A DNA stretch of 64,000 nt from Epiperipatus broadwayi (lineage: Eukaryota; Onychophora; Udeonychophora; Euonychophora; Peripatidae): NCBI GenBank assembly GCA_028023455.1, contig JAQFVV010006740.1, positions 205,501 through 269,500 of the forward strand, written 5' to 3'. Shown piece after piece: positions 36,217 through 46,204 of this stretch. The translations under genes and the position numbers were made by a program. Under the pieces are notes generated by a model. It was not told the origin of the DNA. It saw only the letters and a program-made list of their open reading frames with translations, and ran no database searches. Within the stretch, counting starts at the first letter, position 1; each line of letters opens with the position of its first letter.

Positions 36217-36905
36217 AGTTAGTATTAACAGTAACTTTATTTTTATTTATAGTTTGGGAGAATTATTTAAAGAATAAAATCAAATGGTTTTTTTCCCCAA
36301 GTGTCATAGCATCGGGTGGGACGCAAACCCGCAACCTGGACAACTACTTGTAAGACAGTCACGCTGACCTCTCGACCACCAATGCAAGTTACTTTGTCTT
36401 TAAAACAGTTTCTAAACTTGTTAGTTTATTAGCAAAATTTAAGATCGTTTGCTTATTTAAAATTCCATACTCTACGTTATTGTACAACTTCAAAGTGGTG
36501 TCATTTTGAAGTTTGCTATTATTGAGATTTAGACTTTTAAACAGAGGGCGTTACTGGATATTTGTAATGGTATAATGGTTTATATATTTGTATGATTATT
36601 TCAGTTAGTGTTAACAGTAACTTTATTTTCATTTATAGTTTGGGAGAAATATTTAAAGTTTAAAACCTAATGTTTAGTTTGTCTTTAAAACAGTTGTAAA
36701 CTTGTTAGTTTATTAGCAAAATTTAAGATTGTTTGCTTATTTAAAATTTCATGCTCTGTATTTGAGTTAGTTTGTATTTCAATATTTAACATCCTTTAAC
36801 ATACAACTTCAAAGTGGTATCATTTTAAAGTTCACTATTATTGAGATTTAGACTTTTAAACAGATGGCATTACTGGATATTTGTAATTGTATAATAGTAT
36901 ATATA
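36217..36905. repeat. Direct tandem duplication, one copy with a SINE
   Basis: 36217-36594 and 36603-36905 share a unit of about 270 bp from TTAACAGTAACTTTATTT to ACTGGATATTTGTAAT. The first copy contains the SINE at 36288-36386, which the second lacks. The second has an extra segment of about 45 bp near 36765-36805. The second copy runs into the PLE palindrome at 36911. Confidence 0.8.
36288..36386 (-). mobile_element. Short tRNA-derived SINE, copy 3
   Basis: On the minus strand TGGTCGAGAGGT (A-box-like) and GGGTTTGCGTCCC (B-box) precede GATGCTATGAC and a run of A, matching the copies at 6783 and 24639. The second member of the tandem duplication gives the unoccupied site. Target duplication ends are not clear. 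Confidence 0.8.
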
Positions 36906-36960
36906 TATATAATACATATTTTGCGGGTTCATCCGTGTTAAAAACTTTTAATATCAATAT

Positions 36961-36999
36961 ACTGACGTTTCGACTTGGTCACACAAGCCATCCACAGAG
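36961..36999 (-). ncRNA. Hammerhead-like remnant, left arm of palindrome
   Basis: Mirror image of 37631-37672 and essentially identical to it: CGAAAC after a six-pair stem II. See that entry for the core. Confidence 0.35.
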
Positions 37000-37091
37000 T
37001 TATAAAAAGGTAGAAAGACGGTTGTAGAGGCGCTACAATCACTGGTTTGAATAAAACATTAAAAATCCCACCAATAGCAAAAATGTTAAAT

Positions 37092-37346
37092 TTAAGAATG
37101 TTTTTTAAAGAAATCTTTCCAAATAGGAGGAAGTTTGCACGTATCATCTCGCTTATTGATACAATCTGGCCTTTTAAGTATCTCAATGGCTTCTCTGATT
37201 TTGCACTGGTAGAGATTATCACATCTGGATATGATCCTGGTACTAGAAAAATCTATTTTATGACCTGAATCTATAGTATGTAGTAAGAGTGCTGATGATG
37301 ATGAGTGTTGTTTAACTGCAACACTCATCATCATCAGCACTCTCAC
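37092..37346 (-). pseudogene. PLE GIY-YIG C-terminal fragment, left arm
   Basis: The frame crosses the palindrome centre at its start, so residues before about 13 are artefacts of the inverted arm. The remainder reads HTIDSGHKIDFSSTRII, YQCKIREAIEILKRPDCIN and KLPPIWKDFF, the conserved C-terminal part of PLE GIY-YIG nucleases, including the glutamate in REAIEI. The catalytic GIY, YIG and arginine parts are missing through 5' truncation. It ends in a stop before the 3' UTR. Confidence 0.8.
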
Positions 37347-37537
37347 TACATACTATAGATTCAGGTCATAAAATAGATTTTTCTAGTACCAGGATCATAT
37401 CCAGATGTGATAATCTCTACCAATGCAAAATCAGAGAAGCCATTGAGATACTTAAAAGGCCAGATTGTATCAATAAGCGAGATGATACATGCAAACTTCC
37501 TCCTATTTGGAAAGATTTCTTTAAAAAACATTCTTAA
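37319..37537 (+). pseudogene. PLE GIY-YIG C-terminal fragment, right arm
   Basis: The mirror copy of the same 72 residues, open from the palindrome centre (CAACAC) to a TAA at 37535-37537. It differs from the left arm by a single Leu/Ser change in the ALLLH segment. There is no start codon because the arm begins within the domain. Confidence 0.8.
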
Positions 37538-37630
37538 ATTTAACATTTTTGCTATTGGTGGGATTTTTAATGTTTTATTCAAACCAGTGATTGTAGCGCC
37601 TCTACAACCGTCTTTCTACCTTTTTTATAA

Positions 37631-37672
37631 CTCTGTGGATGGCTTGTGTGACCAAGTCGAAACGTCAGTATA
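37631..37672 (+). ncRNA. Hammerhead-like remnant at PLE 3' region
   Basis: GGCTTG (37641-37646) pairs with CAAGTC (37653-37658), and GAAAC then GTC follow (37659-37666), as in a type I hammerhead with a minimal AC/GT stem III. The first core block is not conserved (CTGTGGAT instead of CTGATGA), so it is probably inactive or only ribozyme-derived. Confidence 0.4.
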
Positions 37673-37759
37673 TTGATATTAAAAGTTTTTAACACGGATG
37701 AACCCGCAAAATATGTATTTTATATATTTAACCCGTGCAAATCTTCGTTTTAATATATA

Positions 37760-40364
37760 TATATATATTGTACTGATAAGAATTGTATGCTCATTTAACA
37801 AGGTTTAAAATCCAAGTAAAAGTACCCTAAATCCATTCATGCCTGAGATACACAAGTCATGAGCAATCATGGAGTCTACCCAACTTGCTCTTCTCTAAAA
37901 CTATAACATGATGAACAACACTTCTGATGATAACAGATGAAATTTTATTCATTGCAGTCCTACAGACACAATGGAGAGACATGAGAATGAGCAAGGTTAG
38001 AACAACCCAGGAATAAATATCCATTTAAAATAATCAGTTATAACTTCTTAATATTAGTATTATTATAAGGAACAAATGAAATTTAATGAGTGAGATTCAG
38101 TAAGACACAAACACATGAGTAATTATCAACATAATATTTAATGAACATAAACAATTTTAATTTACATCAGAGACATAGCACAGATTTTATGCGGTTAATA
38201 ATTTGCATATAGGCAAATGGCTTAGTATGCTAATCAGCTACAAATAATAAATTAACGTTATTAATACCATGACCATTACTTTAAAGTAATGATAAAAGAT
38301 ATCTATAAATTCATCTCCAAAGATAGGTTCACTCTTGACATGATAGTTAAACAATTTATCATTCATGAGCGCATCTGGGTCTGTACAAATGAGAGAAAGG
38401 GACTAGCTTAAATAAGCTTTACTGTGACAATCCTAAAATATTTTATTAATTATTAAGTGAATGATTTACAAACATCACCATGCCACATCTTATAGATAAC
38501 ATGGGAACTACACATAAGAAAGAGAACTCACAGTGCTGACAAGGATAGCATTAGAAATGAAGTACATGTCCATCTTTGAACTGAAAGGCTTTATCATATA
38601 TAAGAGTCCACTTTTATTTATAACAAGGCAGTATTCAAAGAGACAAGTGGTAAGGATGTTATGGTTCAAACTTGTCGATGTCATCCCACACAGAGCCTTA
38701 ACAATCTAACACTTGTCCTGAGATCAGTGCTACCAAATCTTATTCTTAGACAAGTTACATGAAAAAAATCTGGGACTTACAGAGGATTAAGTATGATAAA
38801 CAAAAATACAAATTCTTGAAAATGCTATCATAAGTAAGCAACACGAATATGGCTTAAGTCGTAAATGACTAATGCAATAATTTAAGCTTAAATAAAGTAA
38901 TAATATCATGTGTAATGCCATGACAATTATTAACCTACTCAGCAATGTACATATAACCTTAGCAAATTAGGATGTCAGATATAAAAAAGGGGAAATGTTA
39001 TTTTCCTATTTAACAAGCCTGAACTATTCTCAAATGATATATTATAAGCAAGTTATGCCCAATGGTGTGAAAGCAAATAAATAATTATTAAATAGATTAA
39101 TAATCAGATTTATTTATAGAACATTAAATGCATTTAAAATCAATAGTGTTAACAACAAAAGGTTTATCATATCCCATATATATATGACATCTTAAACAAT
39201 CCACCATTAAGCATATATTTTTAAATATTCAATCGAGCGAACTGCATTCAATATGAAATTTTACATTCAACTACTTAAATATTCCAAAACATCAGAATGG
39301 GGGCTAAAATAATATATGTTCACTAGATTGAAACATTAGAATACTAATATTACTCAATAAAATACATAGTTTAAAATAAGTTTGCCACATAAAAATAAAA
39401 TAACTAGAGTGTAAAATTTAAGAGCTAATGAAAGATCTAAAATATAATTCTGTGCTAATGTTTTACAAGACAGGATTTTTAAGCTCTAGAGAGAAAATCA
39501 TTAAACTTAATTATTATGATAGTTTATAGTCAGTTATCAGATGGATAAAAGGTTACATTATGAATATAAATAGAATTTAGAAATAAAATGAAAAATATTA
39601 AGAGTTTGTTCATCAGCAGAACAGATTACCTTCTAGACATTATGGTTGCCATTTAGAACAATGTATGTAAAATTTAGATGTAAAAGCATGGTTCATAGTT
39701 AAACAGAACAGTTCTCAAGTGGTGATGGCATGGCAGAAAAGGCAGTATAAAAGGCAATCTAAGATCAGGTAGGCAAATTTTTTCTTCTACTCAGGATTCA
39801 TTTTGTTTTCACTGTCTAAAAGAACACAAGTAAAAGAGTGACCTGAACTCATTTTGTGTGTGCCTAGAACTCTTACTCATCCTATACTTGAAATTTGGCA
39901 ATATTAAAAAACATAAACAGATACATTCCAGAAAGCATTATTTAAACATATTTTTAAATTTGGAAATAGCTTTAAGGATATGATTTTGCTAATTTGGGAC
40001 TGTTGAAATAATTAAATGAAAACAACATTTTAACATTTAACTTGCAATAATATTTTTTAGAGCATTCTGGCATTGCTTTAGCTTTACATTAATCATATTA
40101 ATTTTCATATCTGTAATACATATACACACATACACGATTACCTAAGTGAAGAGAACTTACAAGCTTAGAAATAATATATAATTAAGTTAAAATAATAACA
40201 AAGCTGGTTAAATATAACCATTTCGAATAAATAGGGTGGACATCACATGTATATGTGTGTGCCTAACATTTGGATGACCAAATAAATAAACTGGTTCAAA
40301 CCCTACTTTAAAGGTCTGTATTGTCATCAGGCAGTGAAGCTAAATATATACTACAGATTTACCA

Positions 40365-40370
<6 letters not shown>
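37760..40370. other. No gene recognised; moderately AT-rich
   Basis: About 2.6 kb in which base composition is a little less extreme than elsewhere, but stops are frequent in all frames and I recognise no domain. AGGTCTGTATTGTCATCAGG near 40313 may be the outer tip of the PLE left arm, separated from it by the (TA)n tract. Confidence 0.4.

Positions 40371-40460
<90 letters not shown>
40371..40460. repeat. (TA)n microsatellite
   Basis: About 90 bp of pure TA directly outside the left arm of the PLE pair. Confidence 0.98.
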
Positions 40461-40463
<3 letters not shown>

Positions 40464-40511
40464 GAGTATTTATAAATACAGTAATCAGATATATTTTAAA
40501 AATTTATCCAC

Positions 40512-40553
40512 TTAGGAGTGCTTTTGATTATCTTAGTAGTCCTTATCAACTAA
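40512..40553 (-). ncRNA. Degenerate hammerhead ribozyme, left arm of PLE pair
   Basis: Minus strand: stem I TTAG/CTAA, core TTGATAA, a damaged stem II (GACTA/TAATC), AAAA in place of GAAA, stem III AG-CA-CT, and C at the cleavage site. Several core positions are lost. Confidence 0.5.
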
Positions 40554-40960
40554 CAATTTGAAAGGCTAACCTTCCCACAATTCTATGATTTTAACATTTG
40601 CTGCCTGCCTGTTAATTAAGCTATGTTTGTATTTATATAATAGCAGAGCTTCTTTTATTTTTCTTTTGTTGTTATTTTTTCAATTTGCAATTTTTTAACA
40701 TTATCGTAATTGAAGTTAAAATCATAAATACATGAATTATTATGGTCATAAAAAAAAGATGCTGAAACATTATTATCTATTTTATAAATTTGATTTTATT
40801 TCTGTACACACCTCCACCATTAAAAAAATTAATAAATAATTCTAAAGATAAAGCCTCACTTATAAATAAAAATTGTATCATTTATATATGAATAAGTAGG
40901 TGTGGCAGTGGATATATAGGTGAATCGAGATGTACATCGGAAAAAAGAACTAAAGAGCAC

Positions 40961-41209
40961 TTGCTGTTGTTAAAAAGAGTTCAGAAATCAAATCAGAATT
41001 GCAAAGTAGACAATAATGTTTCATCATCCATTTTTCATGACCATAATAATTCATGTATTTATGGATTTAACTTCAATTACAATAACATTAAAATATTGCA
41101 AATTGAAAAAAATAACAAAATAAAATCAAAAGAAGCTATGCTAAAATACAAATATAGACATAACTTAATTAACAGGCAGGCAACAAACATTAAAATCACA
41201 GAATTATAG
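40961..41209 (+). pseudogene. PLE GIY-YIG C-terminal fragment
   Basis: The 82-codon frame starts just before the right arm. SIFHDHNNSC, FNFNYNNIKILQIEKN, the glutamate in KEAMLKY and LINRQATNIK match the order of conserved blocks at the C-terminus of PLE GIY-YIG nucleases (histidine, IL-x-x-E, EML, N-x-IN). The GIY, YIG and arginine motifs are missing. The first residues, before about 41000, come from the spacer. The left arm carries a mirrored, more broken version at about 40640-40800. Confidence 0.65.
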
Positions 41210-41230
41210 AAAGGTTAGCCTCTCAAAGTG

Positions 41231-41272
41231 TTAGTTGACAAAGACTATGAGGATAATTAAAAGCACTCCTAA
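41231..41272 (+). ncRNA. Degenerate hammerhead ribozyme, right arm of PLE pair
   Basis: Stem I TTAG/CTAA (41231-41234 and 41269-41272), core TTGACAA, stem II GACTAT-GAGG-ATAATT with one C-A mismatch, AAAA for GAAA, stem III AG-CA-CT, and C41268 at the cleavage position. Helices abut the core exactly as in the 24-kb ribozymes. Confidence 0.55.
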
Positions 41273-41329
41273 GTGGATACAATTTTTAAAATATATCTGA
41301 TTACTGTATTTATAAATATTCAATTATAT

Positions 41330-44300
41330 AATTATGTATATTGCCTTAAAGAAATACAGACATCAAATTCTAATATATATATTGTACCCTCACTTCCCGA
41401 TATATATAATATAACTTAAAATATGACTAGCTTAATTAAATCGTTATGCTCGGCTAAAATATGTATAACTATCATTAATATATTTTTATAATACTATATC
41501 TTATCAGATTCATTATAACTTACCAAAATTAATATAGTTCAATATCATGTACTAATTAAATAAGTATTTATTAAAATCATGAGACTATGAAGTGAAGTTA
41601 CAAGTGGTAATTGAATTTACATTGAGCTAATGTCTTCCCAAGACACTATCTCAATGGCATAAGAATACTATTACCTCTTTATTATCTCATTACTACATCT
41701 ACAGCACTCTTATGTCTTTTATAAAAATTAACTAACTTCAATAATAATAATAAATAAATCTCAATCTTTTATTAAGGAAATATAATTAAATAATCTCAGG
41801 TTCTTTTAATTATTTTAAAAGTAATAATATTTCTTGCAGATAGGCATGATAAGGGATTTAATATCAAACCTAACTACACCTAACTTATCATAATAATAAT
41901 AACTAACAATAATAATTTCTAGTGTATAAATTAATCTTATCTATTTTATTATACTATTAATCATTAAGGAAATAAGTGAATCATCTACATGTCTTTCATT
42001 TTCACATAGTATCTTAATTTAAAAATTATACTAAAATCTTATAATTTAATAATATGTGGCAATAAATAATATTATACTCTTATATTGTGCATTATAATTA
42101 CCTTGTGACCATTATAATATTATATGTTAATGTCAATCAATTTCTATAAATTATATTAAGAAAATACTGTGTTTCTTTTAAAAATAATAATAACAATAAA
42201 TTCATATTGTGCAAATATTATGTTTATTCAAATTATCTGTTGTCAAATGCTATGGTGTAAATAATGAATTCGACACACTTTTAAACAACTTAAACAAATT
42301 TATTTACATCAACTTTAATAAACAACTTATGTACATTATTTACATTACAAGTGGAAACCAAAGAAAATAAAAAATAAGAAAAATAATAATACAAGATTTT
42401 TACACTGTTACTATTTCCATAAACATAAATAGATAATCCATACATTTCTTAAATGTTTTATCAGTAACATTTAATTAAGTTTATGAACTTAAATCTTAAT
42501 AGATATCATTTGTCATTAGTTAGTACAAAAGAAGACTTTTATGTAAAATATCACTTATGTAGCATATGTAAAATAAACAAACTTTAACAATTAAAATGCT
42601 ACTTCACTTAAGTATTATTGCTATTTCTATTATAATGTACTAGTATGTATTACATTTACTATTAGCATTAATCACATATCAACTAATGTATAGACTGATA
42701 TAACTTTATAATATAACAACATTTATTGATTATATAATTATTTACTTCATTCTGATGTAATTTCATAATGTATGTCTTACCAAAATATGCAATACATATA
42801 TGTTCTTTTCTTAAAATAATATTTAAAATTATTCAACAATTTCAAATTTTATAAAGTATTATATTAAAATAAAATTCTATGATTCTTTTCTATTTAAACT
42901 ACTACTCTTCTCTACTTGTTATTCCTATTCCTTCCTAATAAAATTCTATCTACAAATATCATTTTAACCTTATTTAACTTCAGTAATAGCTTACCAATTT
43001 TTTTTAAAAAAAAATATACGACTATCCAAACTCTCTTATACCTCATCATCTATATACGATAAACCCTTCAATCAAAATATAAATTTTTATATAAAATTAA
43101 TTTAACTTATCTAATAAAAAAAAAAAAAATATAGATATTTTTACCTCTTACTAACTTGAAAGGTAATATAAATAATTCATACTAATATAATAAATCAAAT
43201 TCCTAATATTGTAACAGAAACATTAAAACTTATTCACGAAAGAATCATATAATTATTTATGGATTTCTCTTATTATGTTATAATAAATTTATATCATAAA
43301 TTTAAAGTATGCATATTAAAATAAAACTGTTATTACTAATATTATGTGTGTATATTCTTTAAATATTTATACATTCATTCAACAATCAAATAATATTTGG
43401 TTGATCTAAAGAAAACAAAGCAAAATACATCAAATTATTACTATTATAATTTTTACCATAAATGATATTCCAATTTATAATCCGCCACACAATGTCCTCC
43501 AGAATTACAGTTTTACAAAATAATTTCACATTTATACTCAACAATTATTCTTTAAAATATTACGTGTTGTATAATTATATAAAAATAAACTTTATGAAAT
43601 TAAGTGTTATATTAATATTTAGTTACTTTTTAAAAAAAATGTACCTCTCTTATCTTTAATAGATCAATAAATAATTAAATATCTATGTTAGTTAAGAAAA
43701 ACAAAAGATGTTACATAAAATCCAACGGTGTCTTCTTTCCACCCATAATTGTTCTTTTTTTTTTTTCCTAGGCACAAACTTTTACCAACATTACTTCCTT
43801 TTCCGGTACATCACGTGTTTAAACAGTTTTTATGAAATAAATGAAAATGTTCTTTTTTAAAAAAAATAAAATAAAATAAGTTCCACCATAAAGAAACAAA
43901 ATAATAATTAAAACAGTTTAAAAGATCCGGATTCATTTCTTTAAAGACAAATTATTTAAAAGTTATTATTTCTAGGATTAGTCAATAGTTTATAATGTTC
44001 TTATTTAATTATTATAAATTGACTTGGATATCCACGTATACTTATTTGCGCATTCCTTAATAAATATTTAGGTAAGATTAATTTCTAAAATTCTTCTGTA
44101 CGACCAGTGTCCAGATTTTACTATAATATATTTTATTTACAGGTATTTCTTTGCCAATTAAACTTCCGATTTATTTGCCTTTTAAAACTATCGAAGTCGA
44201 GTCTTTTAAACCACAAAGACTTAACAAGGCAAGTAATTCTACAATTATTATTAATTACCATATCTTTACCAAGATATATACTTAAATTTGTATTTTAAAA

Positions 44301-45690
44301 ATACTTTCTTCATAAAGAAGTATTTATCTTTCTTTAAAATATTTGTTTATAAAATTAATTATAATCAACTTTTAAATTCATATAATGTCCAATATATTAC
44401 TTTTGTCCAACTAGAAATTCTCCTAGTTAATCCAGCGTTTGTTATATTTTTAGTATAAAGTCTCCAATACATTTTATCCTTACACGATGTTTTCATGATT
44501 ATTTGATAGTAAATTGAGCTTCGATAGAGACGATCAATAGGGAATTATAAATAAATTAGCACTGCATATTTAACGGTAAAACTTTTATAATTTTTTTAAA
44601 ACTACTCTCTTATAATTTTAAAACGATTACGAGAGCGTCTATAATTTTACTTAGCTATATCTAATAGCACACTTTACTTAAAAGAAAACATAATCATAAT
44701 CCCCCCTGAACAATTGAACCTTGGTTTTATACCGGAATACATTCCCCACTTGATTGGTAAATTAAACAATCACTTTGCTAGCCTATTTACATATTTTACC
44801 AACAATACAGAATTAAAAATAAATAATGACTTATTTAATATTTATTATTTATTACATTATTAAATTCTTAAATTGATCTTTATCATTTATTTAAATCCAT
44901 TAAACATTTTTTTAAAATATATTTTTACTTTATTTTACTTTTAACTTTTATAAGACTATTTTTCTAAACAAACTAAGTCTATCTTTATTCGTTACGTTTT
45001 TTTTTTAAACAGTATTTTAAAAATCAGATTTAATATTTCACATTAATTATCTTTATTTTTATCTCGTGATAGCCAATATAATATTTATAAATTTTATAAT
45101 AGAATTTTAGAACAGTTTTGCAACTTTACTAAAAAAAAAACTTACAAGCATGTGTGTACATATGTCTATCTATCATCTGTTTTACAACACAGATACAAAC
45201 GCTTGTAATATCTAAAAATAAACTAACAATTTAATTTTTTAAAATAAATGTTTTTAAAATAAATAATATATTATAGCAACTTTAAAATAATAATTCGATA
45301 TTATTAAAATCAAATATTAATCTTCTATTATATACTATTAATAATTAAAATATTTATATTCACTTATTAAATATTAATCTTTATCAACAATAAATATATG
45401 CATTTAATTTTACTTATCTTTTAACTTTTAGCTTTAAACATTTATTTACAAAACTTATTAATGCAGTATTGATCATGGCCAGTTTTCCCAATCATATAAT
45501 ATTATCATCTTTTATTGAAACATCTCTCTCAAACATTAGCACAATTTCACATATCAAATATTCATAGATTACTTTAATTAAACTTTTGAAAGATTATCAT
45601 AAATAAAATCAACATCATATAGCTAAATATACATTAAATTTAAAATTTTTAATAAATTGATATAACAATTCATGGTGACCCATACAAAAG
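41330..45690. other. No gene recognised; very AT-rich
   Basis: Over 4 kb with no recognisable coding sequence. ACAACTTTAATAAACAAC-type sequence near 42290-42330 and GC-richer patches at 44410-44540 and 44690-44770 may be old retroelement debris. I cannot support a call. Confidence 0.4.
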
Positions 45691-45693
45691 GGC

Positions 45694-46113
45694 ACAATAT
45701 ATATATATATATATATAAATTTATTAAATGCACATTGATTACGTAAGTAATATTTACTGAGGCTATAACCTCGATAATATGCATATAAATTGTGTGTTTA
45801 ATAAATTTATAATTAAAACTTTATATTATTGTAATAGATTTCTAACTATAAAATATTTCCATGGACTCATTGTAAATCGAAAGATTTCGCGAGTATTAAT
45901 GTGTAATAAGAAATGTGGACTTAATCAGTGAAGTATTGAATAGCTTCACACTTGCAGATCTAACCACTTCAGCTTCACCTATTTAAATAGAAAGTAGGTT
46001 GAAGTAAAAAAGGGTTTCCCTCTTTTCTTTCATAGAGTAAGCTTGTGGTTGAAATATGTGTAGAGGTCCCTACTATCACATTTTATAAGCATATTATCAA
46101 GGTTATAGCCTCA

Positions 46114-46200
<87 letters not shown>

Positions 46201-46204
46201 GCCA
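45694..46204. repeat. Complex inverted-repeat element with (TA)n ends
   Basis: Outer ends GGCACAATATAT and ATATTGTGCC are inverted. Inside, TACTGAGGCTATAACCTCGA (from 45755) recurs inverted at about 46090-46117, and ATAAATTTATTAAA (from 45715) is inverted at 45800-45813. This repeats the A-B-A'-spacer-B'-A'' order of 33609-33966. A (TA)n array of about 85 bp (46113-46197) lies in the right end. No ORF. Confidence 0.6.

Larger units (their letters stand above)
36911..37720. mobile_element. Near-perfect PLE palindrome, 3' ends outward
   Basis: Two arms of about 400 bp (36911-37310, 37319-37720) differ at only about four positions and are separated by 8 bp. Each is a 5'-truncated PLE tail: end of the GIY-YIG domain, 3' UTR, hammerhead-like motif, then a terminus with GCGGGTTCATCC on the outer strand. 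The right side continues with about 30 bp ending near CTTCGTTTT before (TA)n; the left arm stops short and abuts (TA)n directly. An end extension on one side only is known for Penelope elements. Confidence 0.8.
40458..41328. mobile_element. PLE inverted pair with GIY-YIG remnant
   Basis: Arms 40458-40805 and 40980-41328 are diverged reverse complements around a 174-bp spacer. Each, read outward, has the end of a GIY-YIG coding region, a hammerhead-like motif (40512-40553 minus, 41231-41272 plus) and an AT-rich terminus. The right side continues further before (TA)-rich sequence. Divergence between arms is much greater than in the 37-kb palindrome, so this pair is older. Confidence 0.75.

Noticed and set aside
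36938-37676. Several frames of 73-94 codons in the 37-kb palindrome
   Set aside because: Those starting with MIIST or MNKTL are opposite-strand shadows; the real remnant is the GIY-YIG C-terminus on the outward-reading strand of each arm.
42260-42400. Possible LTR end, similar to about 35390-35520
   Set aside because: Only short AT-rich similarity (ACAACTTTAA, AAATTTATT), with no TG...CA ends, primer site or coding remnants.
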